Assembly (NCBI GenBank): GCA_963920705.1
Contig: OY987238.1
Location: 14,316,183 to 14,380,182, forward strand
Length of the DNA: 64,000 nt
Direction of reading: 5' to 3'
Source of the DNA: Odiellus spinosus
Lineage: Eukaryota > Arthropoda > Arachnida > Opiliones > Phalangiidae
Part shown: piece by piece, positions 46,394 to 58,048 of the stretch
Layout: every line of letters begins with the position of its first letter
Position numbering within the stretch: position 1 is the stretch's first letter
Translations under genes and position numbers: made by a program
The notes under the pieces: generated by a model
What the model was told of the DNA's origin: nothing
What the model saw: only the letters and a program-made list of their open reading frames with translations
The model's database searches: none

Positions 46394-48603
46394 TGTGGTA
46401 TCTTCTGAACAAGTCTTTAGTATGTTTTTCTTCTAACTACATAGATATATCTATAAAAGGCGATTGAAACTGATGTATCCGGTATGGAGAGTTTCACGTA
46501 CCGAGGGTGAAACTATTTATTTTTATTTTTTTTGACAAAAAAAACTAGCTTACTCCGAGAGAATTGAAAGAATTCCTTCTTCAATCCGTGATATAATAAA
46601 TTGCAATCTTAGAAATAAGTAACTTAACATAAATAAAACTGGTTTTCCAATAGACATTAGATTCTTTTCAAGATTGTAAAAAACACATCATGTACCATAG
46701 AGTTCTTCTTTCCTTATAAAATTGCAGAGACTAGCTAAAGGCGCATTTTAAAATATTGTTTTTGGGCCAATCAAAGTTGAAGCTAAGCTATTCAAGTGAT
46801 ATCTAAATTAATTTAATATAAGCCTCTTTATCCGGACTGTTTTTTTGCCGTTAGAGGACCCTTAGGAACCTAGTCAGATTTAATTATTTATCTTTATTTA
46901 AGAAAGATATATATTTTTAATAGTTTTAGATGGAAATAGGCCTAATTTCGACTGAAACAAGGGTAAGAAATAATTATTCCCTGGTCCAGTTAAATCAGAG
47001 GTGGTCAGTAAGAAACTTTAGTTATTTTCAAAACTTGATTTAGAAGTTTGGCCCTAGCAGACGACATGCCCTGGTCAATGTTCATGGACCAGTTTATCGC
47101 TGGTCATAATTTCATATTTTCTACGCTTATAACGCCATCGCGCGGAGAAAACTGAAAACTTGTGGTAAACAGCTAAGGGTAACTCGGCTCTGATAAACAG
47201 TAACCTGGCTTTTTATATTTCTATCTCGGTCTTGGGGAAAATTAAAAAGGTTAGATTAAGACAGGCATCAGCAACTATCTTTCTATATGTCTTTACCATC
47301 GAATGACTGGGTTTCGTTTTGATATCGCGTTTCATTTACACCTGACGTACTTCCGATAAAGATAGAAAACGATGTTAGTTTGCAGCGCGTATAAAGCTAT
47401 AAATATACTTAAATAAGGTTTTATCTTAGAAGGATAAAAGAAAGCGTGTACCTTTAAATATGTAATGAAAACTGATATAAGTATTACGCGAACTCTAATG
47501 GAAACGAAGCTATTCAAGCGGCAAAACACTTTCATCTATGGATATAGATTTTTTTATCAAAGAATTTAGAGAATCCGTAGAAATTTTGTGCCTAGTTTTA
47601 CCATTATATTTCGTATAGAGAAAAAATAAAAAACGCTAAGTGAAAGTTTTATTTTTTAAATAAAGTTTAAAATAAACTTTGTTTTTTTAAAAGTATGATA
47701 AAAAGCTATTTAATCAGCGTTAAAATATTTAATTAGATACGTCTGTCTGTCGGTAGGAACGCTAAAGATAGGCTATGTTATAAAATTCATTGCAAACTCT
47801 ACTTAAAGTTGAAAAGCAACTTGATTCAGGGAAAACATAAACTATAATTTAATATAAAGATTAGATTATACGTTATTTAGAAGTAACCTCGTTTTTAGCG
47901 TGTACAAAACCCAGTATATAATCTATAGCAGACGACAAATTCTTCAATTCGCTTTTGCAAAAACAACCAACCAACCACGCTGTCTTCGAGTATACTCGTG
48001 GTTGAATTTTTTCTAACGCTCGAATAGAGCTCAAACCTATAGCTTTTTGTAGAATAGAATGGAAATGGTGAGAAATAGGTTGCATCGACGCGTGGCTTTT
48101 AAAAAATATCGGAATGTCATTTTTGGCCCATTTGCCATCTTATCCATATTTTCAGGAATTTCTATGGATTCTCGCCTTTTAAAACTCGTGAAAAATGGTA
48201 AATCGATGGATAGAGCTCATTTTTTCCCCTATAGTCTATCATTGGTAAGGATAGGCGAATCGCCCTGGAAAAGAAAGGGGGGCCCATATCCCAAATTGGG
48301 CCATAAACCTTTTAGGAGGTGTGACACAATGCGGCAGAAGCCATTTTAGCTCGAGTCGATATATACGTCACCAGGAAGAAAATTCGCTAAATCATATAAA
48401 AAAAAAGAACGCCTAGAAATATAATAAGACAATTTTTCCCGCTCAGTGGCCCAGAAGAAAACTGCTTTGACAGATGAAAGAATCGCGCCAAAAATCTAGA
48501 ATGAAATAGTTCTAGACCAATTTCAAATAAATTTCATTTTCGAGGGCTTTAAAAAGTGTTCAAGTTTTTAACAAAAGTGATAAGAGGGTAAGTTCATATT
48601 AAA
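46394..48603. other. Intronic, no gene supported
   Basis: Isolated copies of GCCGTTAGAGGA (46847) and AGCAGACGAC (47056, 47928). Small frames at 47332-47535 (-), 47873-48085 (-) and 48059-48349 (+) are unrecognised. The 96-codon plus frame has no domain or membrane pattern that I can name. Confidence 0.35.
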
Positions 48604-48880
48604 CAGGGTTGCCACAGTTTTTCAGATTGAAATTCCCTGACTTTTGCAGGTTTTTCCCTGACCTTTTCCACCGATTTTCCCTGACCTTTTATTGTTAATA
48701 TAATCGCGTTAGCCAAACTGCAGGCGTATCTTTGTTCTAATCTATACAACTGACACGCCGTCAGCTGAGAATCTTTTCCGCCGATAATGATCGCAATTTC
48801 CTGGCTTCTTGAAAGATCTTTAAATTCCCTGACCTTTTTTGGTTCATTTTCAAATTCCCTGACTTTTCCCTATTTCATTT
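48604..48880. mobile_element. Family J element, copy J2 (right end truncated)
   Basis: Starts CAGGGTTGCCACAG and follows the J1 block order with only one to two copies of the internal unit. The right end runs into other sequence near TTTCATTTTCCCTTTAA. Confidence 0.65.
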
Positions 48881-49442
48881 TCCCTTTAATAGGTTTGTTT
48901 TCTATTTCTAATCTAGTTCTGAAGAACTAACCTAAATTTAAATAATTTTACTTCTAAGTAATGGACTTTCGCTATGAGACTAAAAAGAACGGAGACGCGA
49001 TGAAATATGAAATCCCCAAAATATTTAACGACGGGATAAAGAAAATATTTTGGGTCCTATCCAGGAAATTCTCTACAGTTTTTCGTGTATTATATAAGTT
49101 AACAAATGCTTCTGGTTGCGCGGGGTTGTTTTAACAACTAAGTTCAAAGATATTTCGAAAAGTTTTTTCACCCTACAGCCCATGCACATTGTGAAAATAC
49201 GTTTATTTTAAAGTAATTAAGATAGAATATAATGGGGGAGAAATAGGTGGGTATGAAATAGGAAGAAAAAATACATTACAACTTTATCAGCGTTGCTTGA
49301 AATAAGATGAACGAAAAATGTATTTTACTGGCACCATTAGCCCAAGATACGAAGCTAATATGGCTTGGAATATGGTCTCATCTCTAAGAAGAAGAGACCA
49401 ACCATACCACTTTTTATTGAAAAATAACTTTTCTTTTGATTT
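48881..49442. other. Intronic, nothing recognised
   Basis: No gene. Confidence 0.35.
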
Positions 49443-51168
49443 AGTCTTCAAAATGTCATAGAAAATAATGCCGTCACTGGTTCAAACTTGGTATAGTAAC
49501 TTACAAGAACTAAGAGCTTAAATACTATGGAATTTCGCAGACTATCTTGATCTTAAGGGAGGTAGTAAAGTCTTCAAAACATCATAGAAAATAATACCGT
49601 CACTGGTCCAAACTGGGTATAGTAACTTACAGGAACTAAGAGCTTAAATACAATGGAATTTCGCAGACTATCTTGATCTTAAGGGAGGTAGTAAAGTCTT
49701 CAAAATGTCATAGAAAATAATGCCGTCACTGGTTTAAATGTAGTATAGTAACTTACAAGAACTAGGACTTAAATACTATAGAATTTCGCAGACTATCTTG
49801 ATCTTAAGGGAGGTAGTAAAGTCTTCAAAATGTCATAGAAAATAATGCCGTCACTGGTTCAAACTTGGTATAGTAACTTACGAGAACTAAGAGCTTAAAT
49901 ACTATGGAATTTCGCAGACTATCTTGATCTTAAGGGAGGTAGTAAAGTCTTCAAAATGTCATAGAAAATAATGCCGTCACTGGTTCAAATGTAGTATAGT
50001 AACTTACAAGAACTAGGACTTAAATACTATGGAATTTCGCAGACTATCTTGATTTTAAGGGAGGTAGCAAAGTCTTCAAAAAGTCATAGAAAATAATGCC
50101 GTCACTGGTTCAAACTTGGTATAGTAACTTACAAGAACTAAGAGCTTAAATACAATGGAATTTCGCAGACTATCTTGATCTTAAGGGAGGTAGCAAAGTC
50201 TTCAAAATGTCATAGAAAATAATGCCGTCACTGGTTCAAACTTGGTATAGTAACTTACAAGAACTAAGAGCTTAAATACTATGGAATTTCGCAGACTATC
50301 TTGATCTTAAGGGAGGTAGTAAAGTCTTCAAAATGTCATAGAAAATAATGCCGTCACTGGTTCAAATGTAGTATAGTAACTTACAAGAACTAGGACTTAA
50401 ATACTATGGAATTTCGCAGACTATCTTGATTTTAAGGGAGGTAGCAAAGTCTTCAAAACATCATAGAAAATAATCCCGTCACTGGTTCAAACTTGGTATA
50501 GTAACTTACAAGAACTAAGAGCTTAAATACTATGGAATTTCGCAGACTATCTTGATCTTAAGGGAGGTAGTAAAGTCTTCAAAATGTCATAGAAAATAAT
50601 GCCGTCACTGGTCCAAACTTGGTATAGTAACTTACAAGAACTAAGAGCTTAAATACTATGGAATTTCGCAGACTATCTTGATCTTAAAGGAGGTAGTAAA
50701 GTCTTCAAAACATCATAGAAAATAATACCGTCACTGGTCCAAACTGGGTATAGTAACTTACAAGAACTAAGAGCTTAAATACTATGGAATTTCGCAGACT
50801 ATCTTGATCTTAAGGGAGGTAGCAAAGTCTTCAAAACATCATAGAAAATAATCCCGTCACTGGTTCAAACTTGGTATAGTAACTTACAAGAACTAAGAGC
50901 TTAAATACTATGGAATTTCGCAGACTATCTTGATCTTAAGGGAGGTAGCAAGGTCTTAAAAATGTCATAGAAAATAATGCCGTCACTGGTCCAAGAGCTT
51001 AAATACTATGGAATTTCGCAGACTATCTTGATCTTAAAGGAGGTAGCAAAGTCTTCAAAACATCATAGAAAATAATACCGTCACTGGTCCAAACGTGGTA
51101 TAGTAACTTACAAGAACTAAGAGCTTAAATACTATGGAGTTTCGCAGACTATTTTAATCTTAAGGGAA
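49443..51168 (+). repeat. Satellite array, 126-bp unit, 14 copies
   Basis: CCGTCACTGG recurs at 49471, 49597, 49723, 49848, 49974, 50099, 50225, 50351, 50476, 50602, 50728, 50854, 50980 and 51078. Spacing is 125-126 bp except the last interval, 98 bp, caused by a 28-bp deletion after GGTCCAA. Variants AAATGTCATAG and AACATCATAG alternate irregularly. Confidence 0.97.
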
Positions 51169-51563
51169 GAAAAGGTAATCTTTATCCTAAACTTTCTGAG
51201 ATGGTTGTTCTATGGTAGATTTTTGGCTTTCACTAAGCCTTATATACTTATACAAGGCCTCTTTAGTCATCTCGTCGTCTTTCTTCAAGACTCTCTCAGA
51301 TGGCCAGAGCGCCAGCCTATTATGACTTTTTATAGAAGATTGAAGATGACGTAAAAAAAAAAAGTTCGTCCCATTTAAGTTTACAATATTATCAAAACTA
51401 TAACCCCCTCGTGGACATACAATCATTTAAAGGAAGAAAGCAGCCCGCGCGGTTGTGGCACGTGATATCTATATTACTTTCGCGCCGTCTCTTTCGTGAA
51501 AGTACATTCTTAATCGATAAAAACACTCTTAAAATTATATTAACCATATTTTTCCCACGCGTT
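51169..51563. other. Intronic, unrecognised minus-strand frame
   Basis: A 79-codon frame at 51187-51426 (-) has a protein-like mix (ends SESQKSTIEQPSQKV), but no family is recognised and it lacks context. Treated as unsupported. Confidence 0.25.
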
Positions 51564-51572
51564 CTACGTCGT

Positions 51573-52091
51573 CAGGGCTCCCAGCGCATAGCCCGGAAAA
51601 AATTATAGGTATTATAGGTTTTAAAAGCCAAAAATATAGGTAATTTATAGGTCCAAAAATATCAATTTATAGGACTTTTTATAGGTTTTTAGTTTCGAAA
51701 AATAGGGGTTTTATAGGTAGGTTTCGCTGACATGTAATGCAATATAGGTTCTAGACCTGTCCCTCTGCCTTTCTTTGGCACTACTAGCTACTCACGCCAA
51801 TCTCGAAAGTCTACCTAACCTCTAAAAAAATAAGAGTAATAATTACCAGTAACCTAGGAGAGGAAACCTTTCTGCCACAGCTTGGTTTTTTTTTCAATCA
51901 TTTGCACTTTTTCAAGCAAGAGTATAATTTTTATAGTTATATAGTTCATTCCTTTCGAATTTTATCATCGAAGTTGAACAAATTCCCCAAAAAATAGGTA
52001 TTATAGGTTAAAAAGTGAAATTATAGGTTTTTATAGGATCACTTCAGAATTATAGGTAATTATAGGTATTATAGGTGGTCTGGGAGCCCTG
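51573..52091. mobile_element. Family L element, 519 bp, with TATAGGT-rich interior
   Basis: Perfect 12-bp inverted termini CAGGGCTCCCAG. Flanks CTACGTCGT (51564-51572) and CTACGTCAT (52092-52100) match at 8 of 9, suggesting a 9-bp target duplication. Both sub-terminal regions are irregular repeats of TTATAGGT. No coding frame. Confidence 0.78.
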
Positions 52092-52100
52092 CTACGTCAT

Positions 52101-53253
52101 TGTAATTTTAATTTTAAAAAGGTGTAAATTAACCCAAAGCTGTAAAAATTGTACTAGCCTTAAGTACAAAAATCTGGGGCCCATTAAACACTTTGCAAAT
52201 AATATTTATCGTGTGAAAAATGACTTACCACGCAAGCATGCTGTTTAGATCCATATAGATTCACCAGGGTGGCATACATGAGTAGGTGTAATGGCGGTCG
52301 CCTCTTCCCACGAGGCGACCATGACTCGTATTCGGAAGCTATTTCGGGTCTCTTGTTGAAGCATTAGTGTCGCTCTCATCCGCAACTCCTAAAAAGTAAA
52401 AGCTCTTGTTTTTACAACCGTTTTTACGTCTTATTAAAGTTTTTACGACCTAGGCCCTATAGTGAATATCCCCTGGTACCCTGGGTCTGTTTCCACTTAA
52501 ACACGCCCTTCTAAAACTATACTTAAAACCGTTTAAAAAAGGATGGTATGAATTGAAGGAGCTTTTTAGACTCACAAGTTATTTTCTAATTCATTCGGAT
52601 TGTTACTATTTGGGTCAGTTTTTGGGTCAAAATAGCCAATTATTGGGGCAAAATTACCCTAATTTATAACGGTCTAATATATATTTATAAGAATAATTAA
52701 TAGTGTAATATTTCACTTTCCCTTTAATACAATCAGGGGTTAATGTCTCTGTAATATAACTTAGAAAAAAAAAAAAAGTATAGACGAACACGAGAGAAAT
52801 GACAGCTCCCTACTTCGACAGTATTAAAATCGGTATAATTTATATAAAGGGGTGCCATTGTAAGATCAGGTGCGCGTGACGCTCTAAGCTCGTATCTGAA
52901 TACTGATCTAGCGATTCTGATTTAATTCCCAAATATTTTAGTCTGACGAGGCGAGTCTCGGGACCACTCCCTCGATAATATAATTGCCCAACCACTAAAA
53001 TCTCACCAGCCAAGCCCATTTTATTCAACAAAATATCATTTCTTAAGCCTCGGCTTCAAAAACAAATGTCGGCCGAGAATGTAAGAATTTCTTACGCATA
53101 TTCTAAAGAAGGGATATTTTAAAAATTTCGTTTTGATAATCGCTCGAGTTTTACAGATATCAGACCCTGACCAATATTAGGATATTAAAAGTTCAGAGGT
53201 CAGATTTTTCTCGTTAAGGAACTACAAAAGGAAATTGAATATGTCTTTCTGTA
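52101..53253. other. Intronic, nothing bounded
   Basis: TTTCACTTTCCCTTTAA near 52709-52725 may be a lone TTAA-element end. GTCGCCTC/GAGGCGAC palindrome at about 52297-52318. A 63-codon minus frame (52840-53031) is unrecognised. Confidence 0.35.
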
Positions 53254-53693
53254 TTAAAGGGAGAATGCAACCTAACAACAAGTGATTTTTTATCGATTCC
53301 TTATCGTTTAAATAGGCCTAATCCACTACTGAAAATATTTACAAACAAATATTAAACTAGAAATAAATTTAAAACTTACCCTGAAAATAGGCTTAGCGGG
53401 ATTCATGGAGGTCCTGTTTTCCTCGCGTGTAAGGTCTAGCGACCAATCGCGCGCGACGTAAGTCTCGTGGAGATCTCGCGCGAACGACGGGCCTTCGCTC
53501 ATTGGTCGCTAGACCTGACACGGACGCAATTTAGGATCTCCGTGAATCCCCTAAGCCTATTTTCAGGGCAAGTTTTAAATTTATTTCTAGTTTAATATTT
53601 GTATTGTAAACTTTTTATCGGTGGATTAGGCCTATTTTAAACGATAAGGAATCGATAAAAATCACTTGTAATTAGGTTGCATCCTCCCTTTAA
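53254..53693. mobile_element. TTAA-type MITE, family E (E6), 432 bp
   Basis: TTAA both sides; left AGGGAGAATGCAACCTAAC, right TTAGGTTGCATCCTCCCT. The central GC-rich core is flipped relative to E5. Confidence 0.83.
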
Positions 53694-53704
53694 GTACTTT
53701 AACA

Positions 53705-53881
53705 ATTAATTTTAAAAATTTCGAAGATGGCGATAATAAAATTAGTATTGTTTATAGTCGCTGTAATTTTGTTCTATGACATATGTATATATATTTTCAA
53801 TCGATTTTTAACGATCAACCCGAAAATATAACTCAATTTCAATTTAGAGTTCGTGAATAATGCATGACAGTCTCACTTTAA
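53705..53881. mobile_element. TTAA-type element, family I, copy I4
   Basis: Complement of I2 over its length; right end GACAGTCTCACT then TTAA at 53878-53881. Confidence 0.6.
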
Positions 53882-54319
53882 ACCAGAAAAAAACATGAAT
53901 AACAGATAATGGTTATCCTATTCATTGTATGTATATTAGATAATTCAGCTGTAACGCAATAATTATATTGTTTTCCCAAATTAGCATTAATTATAATATC
54001 TAAGTACAATTGCATTTTTATCCAAGCCTAACTTGAACGGGGGGGGGGGGGGGTTTGGAATAACCAAAGCTCTCGCTATAAGAATAAGGGTGGAAGTGTA
54101 TACGGCGGGGGGGTAGGGGGTGAGGTCTAGGCCACCACCGAACTTGGTTTAAGGCGCGCCTCAAAGAATTATGGGAATTAATTGCTTCTCCGTCCCATTT
54201 CTTTACCCTCTCCGCTAATTTCTTACTTAAACGCAGTCATCAATTCGCTCGCCCGCCACTTAAAAAGCGCGTCATATCCGAGGCAAGAACACAAAGGAGA
54301 AGCCAACGCGTGTAGTCAC
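53882..54319. other. Intronic, poly-G tract
   Basis: A run of G at about 54039-54053. No gene. Confidence 0.35.
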
Positions 54320-54323
54320 AAAA

Positions 54324-54838
54324 AGGGATAATGAAACCTTTTAACTTCAACCAGAAGCCGATGAAACCCTCCTTTGAAGTCTACTACTCCAATGTTCCAT
54401 ATAGCGCTCCTCTCTGTATGGGTAAAATTCACAATTTTACGAGTTAGAAGGGGTCCTACTTCATCCCCCCTGTCTACGGAAAATTGGAAATTCTCTCTCT
54501 CCACAAACGACGACGTTTTTTTTGACGAACTCCGAGGCTGCTAGAGATATTCGCTCGACGAACTCCCGCTCCGAAAATATCTACCGTTAGGAGGCGTACG
54601 AATCGCGCTTTTTGAAACTAACCCATACAGAGAAGGGTAGATAAGACCAGGGAGTAATAGACTTCAAAGGAGGGTTTCATCGGCTTCTGATACTGTAGAA
54701 TTAGACTTCATCTGACAAGACCTTCGCTGGGCGTCTTAAAGTCATAGACTTTTGATTGAAATTAAAAGCAAAATTGACGTCACTTGGATGTAGAAACAGC
54801 CTAGCGAATTGTTAATAGTTTTAGGTTTCATTATCCCT
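54324..54838. mobile_element. E-like element (E12) carrying nested A9
   Basis: Left AGGGATAATGAAACC, right GGTTTCATTATCCCT. The flanking TTAA is decayed. About 177 bp without A9. Confidence 0.6.
54352..54689 (+). mobile_element. MITE family A, copy A9 (338 bp)
   Basis: Both arms intact; flanks TTCAAC... and ATACTG... do not match. Confidence 0.88.
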
Positions 54839-55374
54839 TTGTTTTAAGAAGTTAAAAAGGCATAGAATTAGAATGGGTGAAATTGGGGGGTTGTTGCTTT
54901 TATTTCGCCCCGTAATTATAGGGATTTCTTTTTCTTCTTCTAGCTGGTGTCTGCGCGTGTGTTAGGGTTGAAACCATTCGTTTTTCGGTAATTTGTCAAC
55001 ATTAAATGGGAGTGAGCCGCTTAAAAAGCTTCAGAGTCCGTTTCGTGGCCCGCATATCCTCGCCACGCACGCGTATAAGAAAGAGTTGAAGTTCGCCCGC
55101 AAATACGCCGAGCTAAGAAGGAGAGGCGCCCTGGGTATAATTAGATCTAGGTTGGCCCTTTTTAATTAATCATAATTAGTAGTTTCCCCAGCACGCGGGG
55201 ACTTTTGACGACTGAAATTATTCGCTTTTTACTCCGCCTTTAAAGAGTTAAACTCTCCCGAGGGTCCCCTATTTATTGTTTAGAATAATTCGAGCGAGGA
55301 AAACCAAATATTTCCAATTCGAGAGTGTCAGAAGTATATAATCTTGTACTCTCGAAGTAAGCCATTGATTCCAA
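54839..55374. other. Intronic, nothing recognised
   Basis: GC-richer patch near 55015-55135, no gene. Confidence 0.35.
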
Positions 55375-56365
55375 TGACATTTCAGATCATTGAATTAATT
55401 ACAATGGCATTTCAAATCATTATTTTAATTTCCCTGAGATTTTAGGTAATTATTTTAATTTCCCTGACATTTTAGGTAATTATTTTAATTTCCCTGACAT
55501 TTGGATTATTATTTTAATTTCCCTGACCTTTTAGGTCATTATTTTAATTTCCCTGACCTTTTAGATCATTATTTTAATTTCCCTGACATTTTAGATCATT
55601 ATTTTAATTTCCCTGACCTTTTAGGTCATTATTTTAATTTCCCTGACCTTTTAGGTCATTATTTTAATTTCCATGACCTTTTAGGTCATTATTTCAATTT
55701 CCATGACCTTTTAGGTCATTATTTCAATTTCCCTGACCTTTTAGGTCATTATTTTAATTTCCCTGACCTTTTAGATCATTATTTTAATTTCCCTGACATT
55801 TTAGATCATTATTTTAATTTCCATGACCTTTTAGGTCATTATTTCAATTTCCCTGACCTTTTAGGTCATTATTTCAATTTCCCTGACCTTTTAGGTCATT
55901 ATTTCAATTTCCCTGACCTTTTAGGTCATTATATTAATTTCCCTGACCTTTAAGGTCATTATATTAATTTTACTGGCCTTTTAGGTCATTATATTAATTT
56001 CCCTGACCTTTTAGGTCATTATATTAATTTCCCTGAGATTTTAGATCATTATTTTAATTTCCCTGAGATTTTAGGTAATTATTTTAATTTCCCTGAGATT
56101 TTAGGTAATTATTTTAATTTCCCTGACATTTTAGATCATTATTTTAATTTCCCTGGCCTTTTAGGTCATTATATTAATTTCCCTGACCTTTTAGGTCCTT
56201 GTATTAATTTCCCTGACCTTTTAGGTCCTTGTATTAATTTCCCTGACCTTTTAGGTCCTTGTATTAATTTCCCTGACCTTTTAGGTCCTTGTATTAATTT
56301 CCCTGACCTTTTAGGTCCTTGTATTAATTTCCCTGATAATTTAAATCATTGTATTAATTCCAATG
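55375..56365. repeat. Minisatellite, 30-bp unit (TTTCCCTGACCTTTTAGGTC core)
   Basis: About 32 units in near-exact 30-bp phase; edges diverged. A plus-strand frame stays open for 150 codons (HYFNFPDLLG repeats) and is an artefact of the period. Confidence 0.96.
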
Positions 56366-56871
56366 ACATGTCAAATCATTATTTAGATTTTCTTGAAATT
56401 TTCCTGGCAATTTATTTATTATTTTCTTAAATTCCTTGACTGTAAATTAAGAAGTTAAAGATTAGCGAGTATAAATTAAGGTTTTTACTAATATTTTGAC
56501 ACTCATAAAGGCTTCATTATCTTCATTATCTCTTTAATAATTAAGTAAAAATATTAAGTCGTTTTAATAACGCGTCGTCACACTTATATTTAATAACGAG
56601 TTCTTTAGGCTATTAACATTTATCTCTTTTGTACGTCGCTATAATTTGGTTATTCTTTTGTCGACGCTCAAAACGTGACCCAAAATGAGGAAGCAACAAC
56701 CTTTTTAGGCAATTAAGGACCATACAACAATTCTGTTGTATACTTTTTAATAATAACTTATACTCTTTAGAAAACTCCTCCGTGGCAAACATAAATAAAT
56801 CTCGAATATTTCTTAGTAAACCAAAATTAATTCGAATCAAAAGATGTTTTTAATTAAACAACCCTAAGAAT
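56366..56871. other. Intronic, nothing recognised
   Basis: A 75-codon minus frame (56613-56840) is unrecognised. Confidence 0.35.
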
Positions 56872-57311
56872 TTAAAGGGAGAATGCAGCCTAACAAGAAT
56901 CTTTTTTTATAGATATCGTCAGAAGCCGATGAAACCCTCCTTTGAAGTCTATTACTCCCGGGTCTTGTCTACCCCTCTCTGTATGGGTTATTCTCAAAAG
57001 GCGCGATTCGTACGCCTCCTAACGGTAGATATTTTCGGAGCGGGAGTTCGTCGAGCCAATATCTCTAGCAGCCTCGGAGTTCGTCCAAAAAACGTCGTCG
57101 TTTGTGGAGAGAGAGAATTTCCAATTTTCCGTAGACAGGGGGTATGAAGTAGGACCCCTCCGATCTCGTAAAATGGGGAATTTTACCCATACAGAGAGGA
57201 GCGCTATATGGAACATTAGAGTAATAGACTTCAAAGGAGGGTTTCATCGGCTTCTGATATCGTTTAAATAGGCCTAATAGAACAGTAACAAAAATTGCAA
57301 TCTCCCTTTAA
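56872..57311. mobile_element. TTAA-type MITE, family E (E8) carrying nested A10
   Basis: TTAA 56872-56875 then AGGGAGAATGCAGCCTAAC; right TTGCAATCTCCCT then TTAA 57308-57311. After A10 the E sequence resumes with ATCGTTTAAATAGGCCTAAT. Confidence 0.8.
56920..57256 (-). mobile_element. MITE family A, copy A10 (337 bp, inverted)
   Basis: Exact 7-bp duplication ATATCGT at 56913-56919 and 57257-57263, made from E-element sequence, which proves insertion into E8. Confidence 0.95.
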
Positions 57312-58048
57312 AATAATGAATTATATACCTTACGATGGAAATGGTTTAAAAATTAAAATAATTTTCCTTTTGTTGACTTGAAAAATATTTAAATGACATA
57401 ATTAATGATAAGGGCGTTGCTCTAAAAACGCAGTCACGTAGACGCATTCCATCTACAGGTCTATTTTAATCTCGTTCAACAATCTAAACAATTTTTTTAT
57501 TTTTCAAATCGCCCGTTTAATATTAAAGGGTAAGAACCACTCGAGTTCTTACAAGCACTTTTTTTCTAATTTTATTTAAATTTAACCCCGTATTTGATGA
57601 CGTCATAGTATCATAGGAAATACAGTAAAAAGGAATAAAAGATTCCCAATCCAAACTGGGTATATTCAACTTCCGGAAATAAGCGCAACGCGATTGGCCC
57701 CGTGATATTTTCAGTCCCGTAAAGACTTAAAAGCTCAATTTCTATTATTTAGACTTAACTGTTTCTATCGACTGTTCAATGTCTGCTCTGTCATTCGGTA
57801 TCTCTACCGGAAGTTGAGATACCTCAGTTTTAGATCGACGAAACCAGTTCCCTGATATGGCTTCTACTATATTTTCTATGACAGTATTTCAAGAAGAAAT
57901 CTGGTCGAGTTTTTGTTAGGAATAAGACGAATTTCCATCGAATCGTGTCACTATCCCTTTGAAGCCCACCATGATAGCTTGGTTAGTTTGTTAAAAGCTT
58001 GAGTTTTAGTTAGAGATGCCAGCGATATTATGATTTGTTTGTTAATCT
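57312..58048. other. Intronic, nothing bounded
   Basis: CACTATCCCTTTGAAG near 57948 may be a lone element end. No gene. Confidence 0.35.

Noticed and set aside
48059..48349. 96-codon plus-strand frame
   Set aside because: No domain or homologue recognised; a palindrome near its end and overlap with a minus frame suggest repeat-derived sequence.
51187..51426. 79-codon minus-strand frame with protein-like composition
   Set aside because: Could be a terminal exon, but no family, acceptor partner or poly(A) signal could be tied to it.
54039..54053. Poly-G tract
   Set aside because: A simple homopolymer, possibly with sequencing error; no structure beyond it.
55501..55953. 150-codon frame of HYFNFPDLLG repeats
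   Set aside because: Pure consequence of a 30-bp tandem repeat; the frame breaks wherever the unit varies.
8640..57256. Repeated 60-95-codon frames inside family A copies (for example MERENFQFSVDRGDEVG and MKPSFEVYYS types)
   Set aside because: They lie in overlapping frames on both strands of a palindromic MITE, vary in start and length between copies, and have no protein family; stop-poor sequence explains them.
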